Assembly: GCF_003002025.1 (NCBI RefSeq)
Contig: NZ_PVZB01000029.1
Location: forward strand, 1-64,000
Origin: Paraburkholderia sp. BL25I1N1
GTDB lineage: Bacteria; Pseudomonadota; Gammaproteobacteria; Burkholderiales; Burkholderiaceae
Length of the DNA stretch: 64,000 bases
Direction: 5' to 3'
Program-made: the position numbers and the translations under genes
Shown: positions 18,360-26,453 of the stretch, in pieces
How positions within the stretch are numbered: the stretch's first letter is position 1
Layout: the number at the start of each line of letters is the position of its first letter
The notes under the pieces: model-generated
The model's database searches: none
What the model was told of the DNA's origin: nothing
What the model saw: the letters and a program-made list of their open reading frames with translations, nothing else

Positions 18360-18546
18360 GAAGAAGTCTCCTGTTTATGGAACGAGCGATGAGAGCCGCG
18401 CCGTTGAATGAAGTATCGGTGCACGCAATCGACCCACAAACCTCCATATCGAAACGAGAGATCGTGATACCGCATTGATATCGGAAAAAAAACGATCCAT
18501 ATCAGCGCGAAGGCAGCTCGATCGCCCTATGCAATAACAATTATAC

Positions 18547-18557
18547 GCACACTGTTC
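18547..18557 (+). promoter_or_regulatory. Degenerate GAAC-N3-GTTC element in the amidohydrolase/MFS divergent region
   Basis: GCACACTGTTC matches GAAC-N3-GTTC with one mismatch. It directly follows a -10-like TTATAC (18541-18546), about 45 bases upstream of the MFS start. The surrounding ACAATTATA is shared with the element at 24416-24438. This is the weakest member of the set. Confidence 0.35.
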
Positions 18558-18600
18558 AACTATGAGATGATACGTAAAACTCAATCGCAGGTAGACGCCT

Positions 18601-20079
18601 ATGCACGCCGATGCAACGCCGCAATCGTTACCGCGCGCGCCCCTAACCGAGGGCACGCGCCGCCGGTTCATGGTTGCAGTGCTGCTGTCAGCAGTCGCGG
18701 CATCGTCCGGCATCACGGTGATCTACACGATGCTCGTCACGCTCTACAGGGTTTTTCCCGGGTCGGCTTCGGTGGGCTGGACCGTCACAGCCTACTGGCT
18801 CGGCGCGGCGGTTTTCGCTGCGATCTGTGGGCGGCTTGGCGACCTGCTCGGCTACCGACGGGTTCTGCTCACCGTGCTGGTTGTCGCGGCCGCGGGGGGC
18901 GTGGTGGCGGCGTGCGCGCAAAGCATTGCCGTGTTGATCGCCGGCTGCGTCATGCAGTCGATCGCGTCCGGCATCACGCCACTTTCCATGGGGCTCGTCC
19001 GAGAGAACCTGCCTTCTGGACAAATACCGTCTGCCGTTGGGCTGATCAGCGCCGCAGGTATGGTGTCGGCCGGATTGGTCTATATCGGCGCCGGTGTTGT
19101 GGTCGATCACTACTCGTGGCAGGGTGGCTTCTGGCTCAAAGTGGCTTTGTGTGCGCTTACGATCGCAGCGGTGCGTCTATGGGTGCCAGAATCGTCGCGC
19201 AGGGTCAGCGAAAGAATTCATTTCGTGCGGGGCCTTGCCTTCGCACCGGCGTTATGCGCGATTCTGTTCGCTGTTCAGCAGGTCCACGCATGGGGAATCA
19301 TGGATCCGCGTATCTGGGGCATCCTGATAGCAAGTCTGGTGCTGCTGTGGCTTTGGGCGAGAGACCAGCGCAGGGTGACGAATCCACTTATTGACGTCCG
19401 CATTTTGGCAAAACGCCAGGTGATTCTCGCAAACGTCTGCATGATGTGCATCGCCATCGGAGCGATGCAACTGGGTCAAGTCTTCTCCATGCTCTTACAG
19501 CAACCGGCCTGGACGCATGCGGGCTTCGGGATGACCGCAACCCAGGCGGGATTACTGATGTTCACCATCAACTCTGGCGCGATGATTGCCAGCCCGTGGA
19601 GTGGACGCATCGCCGCTCGCTACGAAGCCCGTCGTGCCGCATTGATCGGCATGACCATGCTAGTGATTACGTGGACCAGCCTGATCCTGCTTCGCAGCAA
19701 TTTATTGCTGTTCGTTCCCGGCGCAATGCTCTGCTCGTTTGGCCTGGCCTTCGCGCACACCGCTGTCTACAACCTGATTATTGAAGCGACTCCAGCCGAA
19801 CAGACCGGTGAGGTGACTGGTCTGCTCTACGTATTTTTTTCGTGTTTTTTCGCGGTCGGTGCGCAGGCCGTATTCACGCTGCTGCAGGGTGCATCCGTGA
19901 ACGAAGGAGGTGCGACGTTTCCTGCTGCGCAAAGCTATGTTGCAGTGTTTGGGTACGTCGCAGGCAGCGCGTTGGCGGGACTGGCAATTGCGTATGTGCT
20001 GCCGCGCCGTCGCGGACCAGGCCGTCAGTCCCGCGCCCTCGACTGCGGAGCGGTAAGTGGCCCGGCACGCATTCGGTAA
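18601..20079 (+). CDS. MFS transporter
   Basis: 492 residues with about 14 hydrophobic segments. Loop 2-3 reads GRLGDLLGYRRVLL, the conserved MFS cytoplasmic motif, and TM5 carries GAGVVVDHYSWQGGFW. It is similar to drug-efflux and solute transporters of the DHA group. Its C-terminus is basic (PRRRGPGRQSR). It stands alone on the plus strand, divergent from the amidohydrolase operon and convergent with IclR. Uptake or export of the growth substrate is possible; direction cannot be read from the sequence. Confidence 0.82.
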   Translation: MHADATPQSLPRAPLTEGTRRRFMVAVLLSAVAASSGITVIYTMLVTLYRVFPGSASVGWTVTAYWLGAAVFAAICGRLGDLLGYRRVLLTVLVVAAAGGVVAACAQSIAVLIAGCVMQSIASGITPLSMGLVRENLPSGQIPSAVGLISAAGMVSAGLVYIGAGVVVDHYSWQGGFWLKVALCALTIAAVRLWVPESSRRVSERIHFVRGLAFAPALCAILFAVQQVHAWGIMDPRIWGILIASLVLLWLWARDQRRVTNPLIDVRILAKRQVILANVCMMCIAIGAMQLGQVFSMLLQQPAWTHAGFGMTATQAGLLMFTINSGAMIASPWSGRIAARYEARRAALIGMTMLVITWTSLILLRSNLLLFVPGAMLCSFGLAFAHTAVYNLIIEATPAEQTGEVTGLLYVFFSCFFAVGAQAVFTLLQGASVNEGGATFPAAQSYVAVFGYVAGSALAGLAIAYVLPRRRGPGRQSRALDCGAVSGPARIR

Positions 20080-20140
20080 TTGCCAGACAGAAACTGGCGG
20101 CCGCAACGCGAATCCGCCAAAGACGTCTCGCGCGAGCCGG

Positions 20141-20938
20141 TTACTCGTCGTCGTTCGCTACGCCCAGTGCCGAGGCGCGTTGCGCAACGGTGAGCATATG
20201 TTCCTCCAGGCTCTTTCGTTGCCGGTCGAACCGCTCCAGGGGCGCGCCGACCGCCATTGCCGCAATCACGTTGCCGTTGGGTCCGAAAATCGGTGACGAC
20301 AACCCTGCCGAGTCAGGCAGCAGTTCGCCGCGGCTGATCGACAACCCCGTCTCAACGATGCTCTGCAGCTCCTCGCGTAAAACCTTCTTGTTGACTGTGG
20401 TTTGTTCCGTGTGCCGCTCAAGCTTGACCGTCCGAAGATACTCGGCAAGGAACTCCTCGGATTGGTAAGCCAGCAGAACGCGCCCGGCGGCCGTACAATA
20501 CAGCGGGCGACGCATCCCGACGATCATCGAATATCGAACAGATTGTGCACTTTCAATGACATCGACATACGTTATGACCTTTTGCTCCGCATCGAGCACG
20601 CCGATATAGACCGTTTCCCGTGTGCGCTCCGACAACTCGACAAGAAACGGGCGCAGCATTTTCGAAAAATTCCATACCGCCATCACGTTCGCGGAAAGCC
20701 GGAAAATGGACGGTCCCAGCCGGTAACGGCCGACGTCGTGCATCAGGAACCCCTCGGCCACAAGAGGGCGCAGCAAGTTGAGCAAGCTGCTTTTCGGCGA
20801 CTCCAAGGCAACGTTAAGTTCCGCCAGCGACATCCCATCTGGCGCTTTCGCCAGTACGTCGAACAGTCCGAGCAGGCGAGTCAGCGAACGCGGTCCGGTG
20901 ACATCTCTGTCCGCTGGCGCCAGGATTTCTTTCGACAT
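20141..20938 (-). CDS. IclR family transcriptional regulator
   Basis: 265 residues. The winged helix is at about residues 15-75 (RSLTRLLGLFDVLAKAPDGM, then SLAELNVALESPKSSLLNLL), followed by the effector domain (SERTRETVYIGVLD, YCTAAGRVLLAY, GLSISRGELLPDSAGLSSPIF), where IclR proteins bind small acids or CoA thioesters. GGAAGGGGAGTGAT precedes the ATG at 20938. It is divergent from the SDR gene at 21184, and a palindrome is placed just upstream of its own start. Confidence 0.87.
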   Translation of the reverse strand: MSKEILAPADRDVTGPRSLTRLLGLFDVLAKAPDGMSLAELNVALESPKSSLLNLLRPLVAEGFLMHDVGRYRLGPSIFRLSANVMAVWNFSKMLRPFLVELSERTRETVYIGVLDAEQKVITYVDVIESAQSVRYSMIVGMRRPLYCTAAGRVLLAYQSEEFLAEYLRTVKLERHTEQTTVNKKVLREELQSIVETGLSISRGELLPDSAGLSSPIFGPNGNVIAAMAVGAPLERFDRQRKSLEEHMLTVAQRASALGVANDDE

Positions 20939-20963
20939 ATCACTCCCCTTCCATTTGATTTGA

Positions 20964-20980
20964 GTTCATTATAAATGAAC
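20964..20980. promoter_or_regulatory. Palindrome upstream of IclR gene
   Basis: GTTCATT and AATGAAC are perfect inverse complements separated by ATA, 26 bases upstream of the IclR start codon. It may be the IclR autoregulatory operator. Its GTTC and GAAC ends, nine bases apart, also resemble two boxes of the regional GTTC-N8-GAAC-N3-GTTC element. Confidence 0.45.
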
Positions 20981-21073
20981 CATTCACATAGTCTCACGTC
21001 GGACGCCGGTTTAGCACCGTTATTCGTCCCAAGATCCGAAATAATTTTGCGGTCATCGTGGCTCTCCTTATTA

Positions 21074-21091
21074 TATAATCGAACGACGTTC
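21074..21091 (+). promoter_or_regulatory. -10 hexamer followed by a perfect GAAC-N3-GTTC operator
   Basis: TATAAT (21074-21079) is followed after one base by GAACGACGTTC (21081-21091), a perfect palindrome around a 3-base centre. The site lies about 95 bases upstream of the SDR gene at 21184. An operator over the expected transcription start fits repression by a TetR-type dimer. Confidence 0.6.
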
Positions 21092-21183
21092 AGAAATGTG
21101 TTTCACAGTGCTGCGACTGGTCAGCCGGCTCGATCCGCACCGTGAGCGCATCTTCAATCGGTACGAGACTAAGGAGTTCGTTC

Positions 21184-21942
21184 ATGAGTGGACTACAGGA
21201 CCGGGTTGCCGTCGTAACGGGTGGTGGCCAAGGGTTAGGGCTCGGCATAGCGCGTGCGTTGGCAATGGAAGGCACGAACCTTGTTCTGACTGGGCGCACC
21301 GAAACGAAGCTGCGGGACGCGCAAAGCACACTGGAGGCCCTTGGCGTGGGGGTGCTCGCGGTGCCTGGCGATACTCGCAGACGCGCAGACGCAGAGAATG
21401 CCGTCGCCCTCGCCATCAAGCATTTCGGGCGTATCGATGCGCTTGTCAATAATGCGCAAAGCAGCACTCCTGGCGTGCCTCTGGAACAGGTCACCGATGA
21501 AAACTGGCGCGACACGCTCGAATCCGGCCTTTATGGCACGCTTTACTTCATGCAGGCTGTCTTGCCACGCATGAAGCAGCAGCAAAGTGGCAGGATCGTT
21601 AACTTCGCGTCGCGCACCGGTATCGAAGGCACGCAGGGCTTTGCGCCATACGCCGCTGCCAAAGAAGGCATTCGCGGCTTGTCGCGGGTTGCCGCCCGCG
21701 AATGGGGCGTTCATGGCATCACGATTAACGTGGTGTGCCCCGCCGCGCTGACCCCCGCCGCGAATGCCTATCTGGAGGCGAACCCCACCGAGTGCGCGCG
21801 CTATCTGTCGGAGATTGCAATGGGTCGTTTCGGCGATCCCGAGAAAGATATTGGACGTGTAGTTGCATTTCTGTGCAGCGAGAGCGCAGGTTATGTCACG
21901 GGTCAGACCATCAATGTCGACGGCGGCCAGTCAATGCTCTAG
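21184..21942 (+). CDS. SDR family oxidoreductase
   Basis: 252 residues from the ATG at 21184, with ACTAAGGAGTTCG upstream as a strong ribosome site. Motifs are TGGGQGLGLGIARAL, NNAQSS in place of NNAG, and YAAAK. The C-terminus VTGQTINVDGGQSML is standard. It is a single-gene plus-strand unit, with the perfect operator-like site upstream and an intrinsic terminator downstream. A short degenerate copy of part of this gene lies immediately after it. Confidence 0.86.
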   Translation: MSGLQDRVAVVTGGGQGLGLGIARALAMEGTNLVLTGRTETKLRDAQSTLEALGVGVLAVPGDTRRRADAENAVALAIKHFGRIDALVNNAQSSTPGVPLEQVTDENWRDTLESGLYGTLYFMQAVLPRMKQQQSGRIVNFASRTGIEGTQGFAPYAAAKEGIRGLSRVAAREWGVHGITINVVCPAALTPAANAYLEANPTECARYLSEIAMGRFGDPEKDIGRVVAFLCSESAGYVTGQTINVDGGQSML

Positions 21943-21950
21943 ATGCGCTG

Positions 21951-22020
21951 CAAGGTAACTTGTCACACATGAAGCAACAGCAAAGTGCAAGGATCGTTAA
22001 TTTGCGCAGCAACAGTCGGT
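21951..22020 (+). pseudogene. Short degenerate duplicate of the upstream SDR gene
   Basis: About 70 bases here match 21553-21622 inside the preceding SDR gene. CTTG-CAC-CATGAAGCA, AGCAAAGTG and AGGATCGTTAA are shared, and the encoded MKQQQSARIVNLRS compares with MKQQQSGRIVNFAS. The match stops abruptly at both ends and the frame soon closes. It is either the relic of a second, mostly deleted SDR copy or a partial tandem duplication. Confidence 0.65.
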
Positions 22021-22107
22021 GAATCGCAGCGGAATTCAAGCGAAGCGCAAAGCTGCTCCGTAATACAGATTTCTCCTCCATCGAACTTCGCGAGAGTGCG
22101 ATGAGTT

Positions 22108-22146
22108 TGGCCCTGCCTTCTTGCGGGAAGTCAGGGCCATATTTTT
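22108..22146 (+). terminator. Rho-independent terminator after the SDR gene
   Basis: TGGCCCTG (22108-22115) pairs with CAGGGCCA (22132-22139). The stem continues through CTTC/GAAG after one mismatch and closes a six-base loop. TATTTTT follows directly. It is oriented for plus-strand transcription, 166 bases after the SDR stop, and so ends the transcript that includes the SDR relic. Confidence 0.8.
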
Positions 22147-22195
22147 GAGCTGCTCAGAGCCGCCACTGCACCTGATGGCTGCGTCAGGCATTGGC

Positions 22196-23437
22196 CTAAA
22201 TGATCTTGCGCTCACGCAACGAGCCGATATCCGCAGGCGACATCTCCAACAGCTCGCTCAGCACGGAATCGGTATGCTGGCCGAGCGTAGGAGGAGCGGT
22301 ATAAGAATCGATCGGCGTACCTGACATCTTCACCGGATTAGCGACCATCCTCACTGCGTCGTCGGATAGCGGATGCGTGGCTTCCACGCACATGCCTCGC
22401 GCCTGAACGTGCGGATCGGCGAAGACCTGTTGAAGGTTGTTGATCGGGCCTGCCGGGACGCCCGCGGCGTCCAGCGCAACCAGCAGCTCGTTGCTCTGCC
22501 ATTGCGCGATCAGCGGCTCGAATACGTCCCCGAGTGCCCGGCGGTTCCTCACTCGCAGGGCGATTTCGGCAAAGCGCGGATCGGTAGCGAGTTCCGGACG
22601 ACCCAACACCTGGCATAGCCGCGCATACTGTTCGTTATTGCCGGCGACAATCATGATGTCCCGGTCCGCGCATCGAAACATGCGTGAGGGCATGCCGCCG
22701 TTACCCTCAGTTCCGCGTCGGATCGGGATTTCGCCGGATACCAGATACTGGCTGGCATAGTGCGAGGTCGCGGCGATCATCGAATCCAGCAGGGAGAGGT
22801 CGATATATTGCCCTTCTCCACCTGGCGCGCCTCCGGCGTCGCGCCGATAGAGCGCCGCGACAATCGCTGACGCTGCGTATTGCCCACAAATGATATCCGC
22901 GAGACTTGGGCCGGTCTTCATCGGGCCACCACCGGGCACGTCGTCGCCATTTCCCGTGATGCTCATCAGGCCGCCCATTGCCTGGAAAATCGAATCGTAG
23001 CCCGGACGCGGGCTGTAGGGCCCCGTCTGGCCAAAGCCCGTAATCGAACAGTAGACAAGGCGCGGATTGACAGCCTTGAGACTTTCATAATCGAGGCCAT
23101 AACGTTTCAGGTCCCCAACCTTGTAGTTCTCCAGTAGCACATCGCATTTAGCCGCAAGCGATCGGATCAGTGCCTGCCCTTCAGGGGTCGCAATGTCGCA
23201 GGTGATGGACTTCTTACCTCGGTTCGCGCTGATAAAGAAAGTCGATTCACGCGTGTCGTTACCGTCCCGGTCCTTCAGGAAAGGCGGACCGAACTGGCGT
23301 GAGTCATCGCCCTTGCCCGGTCGTTCGACCTTGATCACCTCTGCCCCCAGGTCCGCCAGCATCTGCGCGCCCCATGGCCCAGCGAGAATGCGGCTCAGAT
23401 CGAGCACGCGAATCCCCGACAACGCACCTTGCTTCAT
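22196..23437 (-). CDS. CaiB/BaiF (type III) CoA-transferase
   Basis: 413 residues from the ATG at 23437, where the family usually begins (MKQGALSGIRVLDLSRILAG). In-frame ATGs at 23452, 23461 and 23509 would lengthen it by up to 24 residues. Signatures are ADLGAEVIKVERPGKGDD, the catalytic-region Asp in ENYKVGDLKRYGLDYE, GFGQTGPYSPRPGYD and the family's C-terminal TLGQHTDSVL. It moves CoA between acyl-CoA and a free acid. It lies downstream of a crotonase gene on the same strand. The free acid may be the first ring-opened product. Confidence 0.88.
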   Translation of the reverse strand: MKQGALSGIRVLDLSRILAGPWGAQMLADLGAEVIKVERPGKGDDSRQFGPPFLKDRDGNDTRESTFFISANRGKKSITCDIATPEGQALIRSLAAKCDVLLENYKVGDLKRYGLDYESLKAVNPRLVYCSITGFGQTGPYSPRPGYDSIFQAMGGLMSITGNGDDVPGGGPMKTGPSLADIICGQYAASAIVAALYRRDAGGAPGGEGQYIDLSLLDSMIAATSHYASQYLVSGEIPIRRGTEGNGGMPSRMFRCADRDIMIVAGNNEQYARLCQVLGRPELATDPRFAEIALRVRNRRALGDVFEPLIAQWQSNELLVALDAAGVPAGPINNLQQVFADPHVQARGMCVEATHPLSDDAVRMVANPVKMSGTPIDSYTAPPTLGQHTDSVLSELLEMSPADIGSLRERKII

Positions 23438-23553
23438 ATCGAATCGTTCCATTGAATTCATTCCAAACGCGACGCCGGGAGTCGTGACCTGATAGAACTC
23501 GTGGTGCATGAAACCCCGTTCACCACGCGCTATGTATCGCGCCGGTCGTTTCG

Positions 23554-24348
23554 CTAGCAGCCGCTGAATTTGGCAGCGCGCTTTTCGACAAACGACTGGA
23601 CACCTTCTTTAGCATCTTGCGTGTTGTAAAGAAATTGCTGGGTCGTCTGGATCCTGGAATAGGCGTCTTGCCAGCCTGAACCAAGCGATAGCCGAGCATT
23701 GGCCATGGTCGCCTGCACGGCCAACGGTGCCTGCGCGGCAATGCGTTCCGCGATCTCCAGTGCCTGCTTAAATTCTTCGCCCGCCGGCACTACTTCCTGA
23801 ACGAAGTTCATACGATAAGCGTCCTGTGCCGTAAATTCGTCACCCGTAAGCAGGATTTTCATCGCGTTGCCCCACCCCGCGCGATCCACCATCCGTATCG
23901 TCGCGCCGCAGCCAGCCATGATGCCGCGCTTGACTTCGAGCTGCGAAAAGCGGCAGTTGTCTGCTGCCACTGCCACTTCAGATGCTAGCATCAGCTCAAC
24001 TGCCACCGTGAAGCAGATTCCCTTCAGCGCAATCACGACGGGCTTCTTGCGCAGTGGTTCGCGCAGATTGAATGGGTCGACTTCGCCGACCGGAAGTAGC
24101 GGTTTACCCTCGCGGCGTAGCGGCGCGATCTTCGGCATATCGAGGCCCGCAGTGAAGTGATCGCCCTCTGCATGGAGCAGTCCACAGAAAATGTCGGGAC
24201 TCGTTTCGAGAAGCGTGTACGCCTTGGCCAATTCCTCGAACATCTTGGGGGTAAAGCCATTGCGCTTTTCCGGACGGTCAATGCCGATCAACAGAACATG
24301 GCCGCGCTGCTCCACGCGAATTTGCCCGTCTTCATGGCGTGTGGTCAC
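23554..24348 (-). CDS. Enoyl-CoA hydratase/isomerase (crotonase) family protein
   Basis: 264 residues from a GTG at 24348, which has a near-perfect AAGGAGG eight bases upstream; the frame is open to 24417 but without such a site. Oxyanion-hole segments are GDHFTAGLDMPKI and LKGICFTVAVELMLA. The catalytic region reads SQLEVKRGIMAGCGATIRM, with Glu at the first catalytic position. The C-terminus VEKRAAKFSG is typical. It is divergent from the crotonase at 24587 and shares the operator region between them. Confidence 0.84.
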   Translation of the reverse strand: MTTRHEDGQIRVEQRGHVLLIGIDRPEKRNGFTPKMFEELAKAYTLLETSPDIFCGLLHAEGDHFTAGLDMPKIAPLRREGKPLLPVGEVDPFNLREPLRKKPVVIALKGICFTVAVELMLASEVAVAADNCRFSQLEVKRGIMAGCGATIRMVDRAGWGNAMKILLTGDEFTAQDAYRMNFVQEVVPAGEEFKQALEIAERIAAQAPLAVQATMANARLSLGSGWQDAYSRIQTTQQFLYNTQDAKEGVQSFVEKRAAKFSGC

Positions 24349-24415
24349 TCTGTGCCTCCTTGCGTCTTTTGATGGAGCGCCGACCCGAAGCTCAATTGAC
24401 AAAGCTTCGTCGCGC

Positions 24416-24438
24416 ATTCACAATTATAAACACCGTTC
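24416..24438 (+). promoter_or_regulatory. Regional operator element between two divergent crotonase genes
   Basis: ATTC-N8-AAAC-N3-GTTC matches the extended pattern GTTC-N8-GAAC-N3-GTTC with two mismatches. A -10-like TATAAA (24425-24430) lies across the N8 spacer and middle box. The site is 149 bases upstream of the plus-strand gene and 68 bases upstream of the minus-strand one. Confidence 0.45.
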
Positions 24439-24586
24439 AATTTACGGACAAGCCTGATTCACCTCGGCGTCGGCAGTCCGGCACGGCGATGCAGCCGCAC
24501 AAGCCGATCCGCAAAGCGATCGCGCCGCGTCCCGCACAGTCACCGGGTGGCGTACATGTTCGTTTGAATTCGTGCAAGGAAGACTT

Positions 24587-25363
24587 ATGGGCTACGAAAC
24601 TATTCTCGTTGAAACGCGCGGCGCAGTCGGCTTCATCAAGCTTAACCGACCGCAGGCGTACAACGCGCTGAACAACCTCCTGATGGACGAGTTGACCGCC
24701 GCACTCGATGGATTCGAAGCTGACGAAGCGATCGGTGCGATCGTGCTGACCGGCAACGAGAAGGCGTTTGCCGCGGGCGCCGATATCAAGATGATGAGCG
24801 ACTGGACTTACATGGACGTCTTCAAAAGACAGTTCATCACATCCAACTGGGAGCGCACCGCGCGCTGCCGGAAGCCGGTTATCGCCGCAGTGGCCGGCCT
24901 CGCATTAGGCGGCGGTTGCGAACTGGCAATGATGTGCGACTTCATTCTCGCTGCCGACAACGCCCGTTTCGCGTTGCCTGAAATTACGCTGGCGACCATT
25001 CCGGGCGCAGGCGGAACACAACGTCTCACCCGTGCACTCGGTAAATCGAAGGCCATGGAGATGGTCCTGACGGGCCGCAAGATGGACGCCATCGAAGCCG
25101 AACGCTGTGGCCTCGTCAGTCGCGTTGTGCCTCTCGAAGAGTTGCTCGACGAAGCATTGAAAACGGCGGAGACGATCGGCGGATTTTCGCAACCTGTGGT
25201 TGCGATGGCGAAGGAATGCGTAAATCGCGCGTATGAATCGAGTCTCGCTGAAGGCATCCTCTTCGAACGACGCATGGCATATGCAACCTTCGCAACCGAA
25301 GACCGCAAGGAAGGCATGGCCGCATTCGCGGAAAAACGCAAGCCTGTGTTCGACAATCGCTGA
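24587..25363 (+). CDS. Enoyl-CoA hydratase
   Basis: 258 residues from the ATG at 24587 with GCAAGGAAGACTT upstream. Unlike most crotonases in this window it keeps both catalytic glutamates: LPEITLATIPGAGGTQRL and GKSKAMEMVLTG. Oxyanion-hole segments are NEKAFAAGADIKMM and VAGLALGGGCELAMMCD. This is the classical syn-hydration enzyme of beta-oxidation. It starts a five-gene plus-strand run: hydratase, FMN oxidoreductase, CoA-transferase, acetyl-CoA-hydrolase-family protein and thiolase. Confidence 0.88.
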   Translation: MGYETILVETRGAVGFIKLNRPQAYNALNNLLMDELTAALDGFEADEAIGAIVLTGNEKAFAAGADIKMMSDWTYMDVFKRQFITSNWERTARCRKPVIAAVAGLALGGGCELAMMCDFILAADNARFALPEITLATIPGAGGTQRLTRALGKSKAMEMVLTGRKMDAIEAERCGLVSRVVPLEELLDEALKTAETIGGFSQPVVAMAKECVNRAYESSLAEGILFERRMAYATFATEDRKEGMAAFAEKRKPVFDNR

Positions 25364-25466
25364 CAACGATGCGCGGGTCTGAACCGCACCTTTGTGCGGA
25401 TCGGCTAAGGCCCGTGCCTGGATCGAGTCCTTGCCACCCAGTCAATCGCCCAGACGGCTCAAAACC

Positions 25467-26453
25467 ATGAACCCCAAGAAAAATCGTATCACCGAATTGC
25501 TTGGCATCGATTACCCGATCATCCAGGGTGGCATGCGTTGGGTCGCTCGTGCGGAACTCGCGGCGGCAGTCGGCAATGCCGGCGGGCTCGGTTTCATTTC
25601 CGCCCACACACATGCGAACGCGGACGCGCTGGCTCGAGAAATCGACCAGGTGCGAGCGCTCAGCGACAAGCCGTTCGGCGTGAATCTGACCGTGCTCGGC
25701 AGCAACGCCGGACTCGACTACGACGGCTATGTGCGCACGATCGTCGAGCGAGGCGTGTCAGTCGTCGAAACCGCTGGCAGCAACCCCGCGAAGTACATCG
25801 CCATGTTCAAGGCGAGCGGTGTCAAGGTGATCCACAAGTGCGTCACCGTGCGGCACGCGCTGAAAGCCGAGTCGCTCGGCGCAGACGTGGTCAGTATCGA
25901 CGGCTTCGAATGTGCGGGGCATCCCGGGGAAGATGATATCCCCGGACTGATCCTGATCCCCGCCGCTGCCGACAAGTTGAAGATCCCCCTGCTCGCCTCG
26001 GGCGGATTCGCCGATGGCCGAGGCCTGATGGCCGCGCTCGCACTCGGCGCGGACGGCATCAACATGGGCACACGCTTCATGCTCACGCAGGAATCGCATG
26101 TCCATGCGGCGATCAAGCAGCGCCTGCTGGAAGCGACCGAGCGCGACACTTTGCTGGTCGGACGCACGCTTGGCGACTCGAGCCGCGTGATAAAAAACAG
26201 CGTCAGCCTCGCCGCGGTCGAACTGGAGCGTGCCGGTGGTATCACTCACGCCGATCTGTATGCACTGACCGGCGCGAACCGTTGGATGGATGCCTTTGCA
26301 AGCGGCGACATCGAAGGCGGTGCGTTTCCGGCCGGAATGGTGACTGGCCTGATCCACGATTTGCCGACCTGTGCGGAACTGATCGCGAGAATCATGCGAC
26401 AGGCGGCTGACATCGCGCAGCGTGACTTCCCCTTCGAGGTGCCTTCAGCATGA
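25467..26453 (+). CDS. FMN-dependent oxidoreductase, nitronate monooxygenase-like
   Basis: 328 residues. The FMN barrel of the nitronate monooxygenase/2-nitropropane dioxygenase family is seen in YPIIQGGMRWVARAELAAAV, NAGGLGFISA, DGFECAGHPGEDD and LASGGFADGRGLMAALALGADGINMGTRF. No nitro-compound gene is nearby. Members of this fold also act as enoyl-CoA or ring-opening flavin enzymes in steroid catabolism (IpdC is one known case), which fits the flanking hydratase and CoA-transferase better. The ATG at 25467 has a weak ribosome site. The stop overlaps the next start (ATGA). Confidence 0.8.
   Translation: MNPKKNRITELLGIDYPIIQGGMRWVARAELAAAVGNAGGLGFISAHTHANADALAREIDQVRALSDKPFGVNLTVLGSNAGLDYDGYVRTIVERGVSVVETAGSNPAKYIAMFKASGVKVIHKCVTVRHALKAESLGADVVSIDGFECAGHPGEDDIPGLILIPAAADKLKIPLLASGGFADGRGLMAALALGADGINMGTRFMLTQESHVHAAIKQRLLEATERDTLLVGRTLGDSSRVIKNSVSLAAVELERAGGITHADLYALTGANRWMDAFASGDIEGGAFPAGMVTGLIHDLPTCAELIARIMRQAADIAQRDFPFEVPSA

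Noticed and set aside
17022..18392. Plus-strand open frame of 456 codons
   Set aside because: It mirrors the amidohydrolase gene on the minus strand, which has clear metal-binding motifs and a ribosome site; the plus frame has none.
25384..25399. Hairpin CCGCAC-CTTT-GTGCGG after the enoyl-CoA hydratase gene
   Set aside because: The stem is short, lacks a T-tract and lies inside an operon, so a terminator is unlikely.
25467..26453. Nitroalkane detoxification by a nitronate monooxygenase
   Set aside because: The name follows the fold only; no nitro-compound genes are nearby and the operon handles CoA esters.
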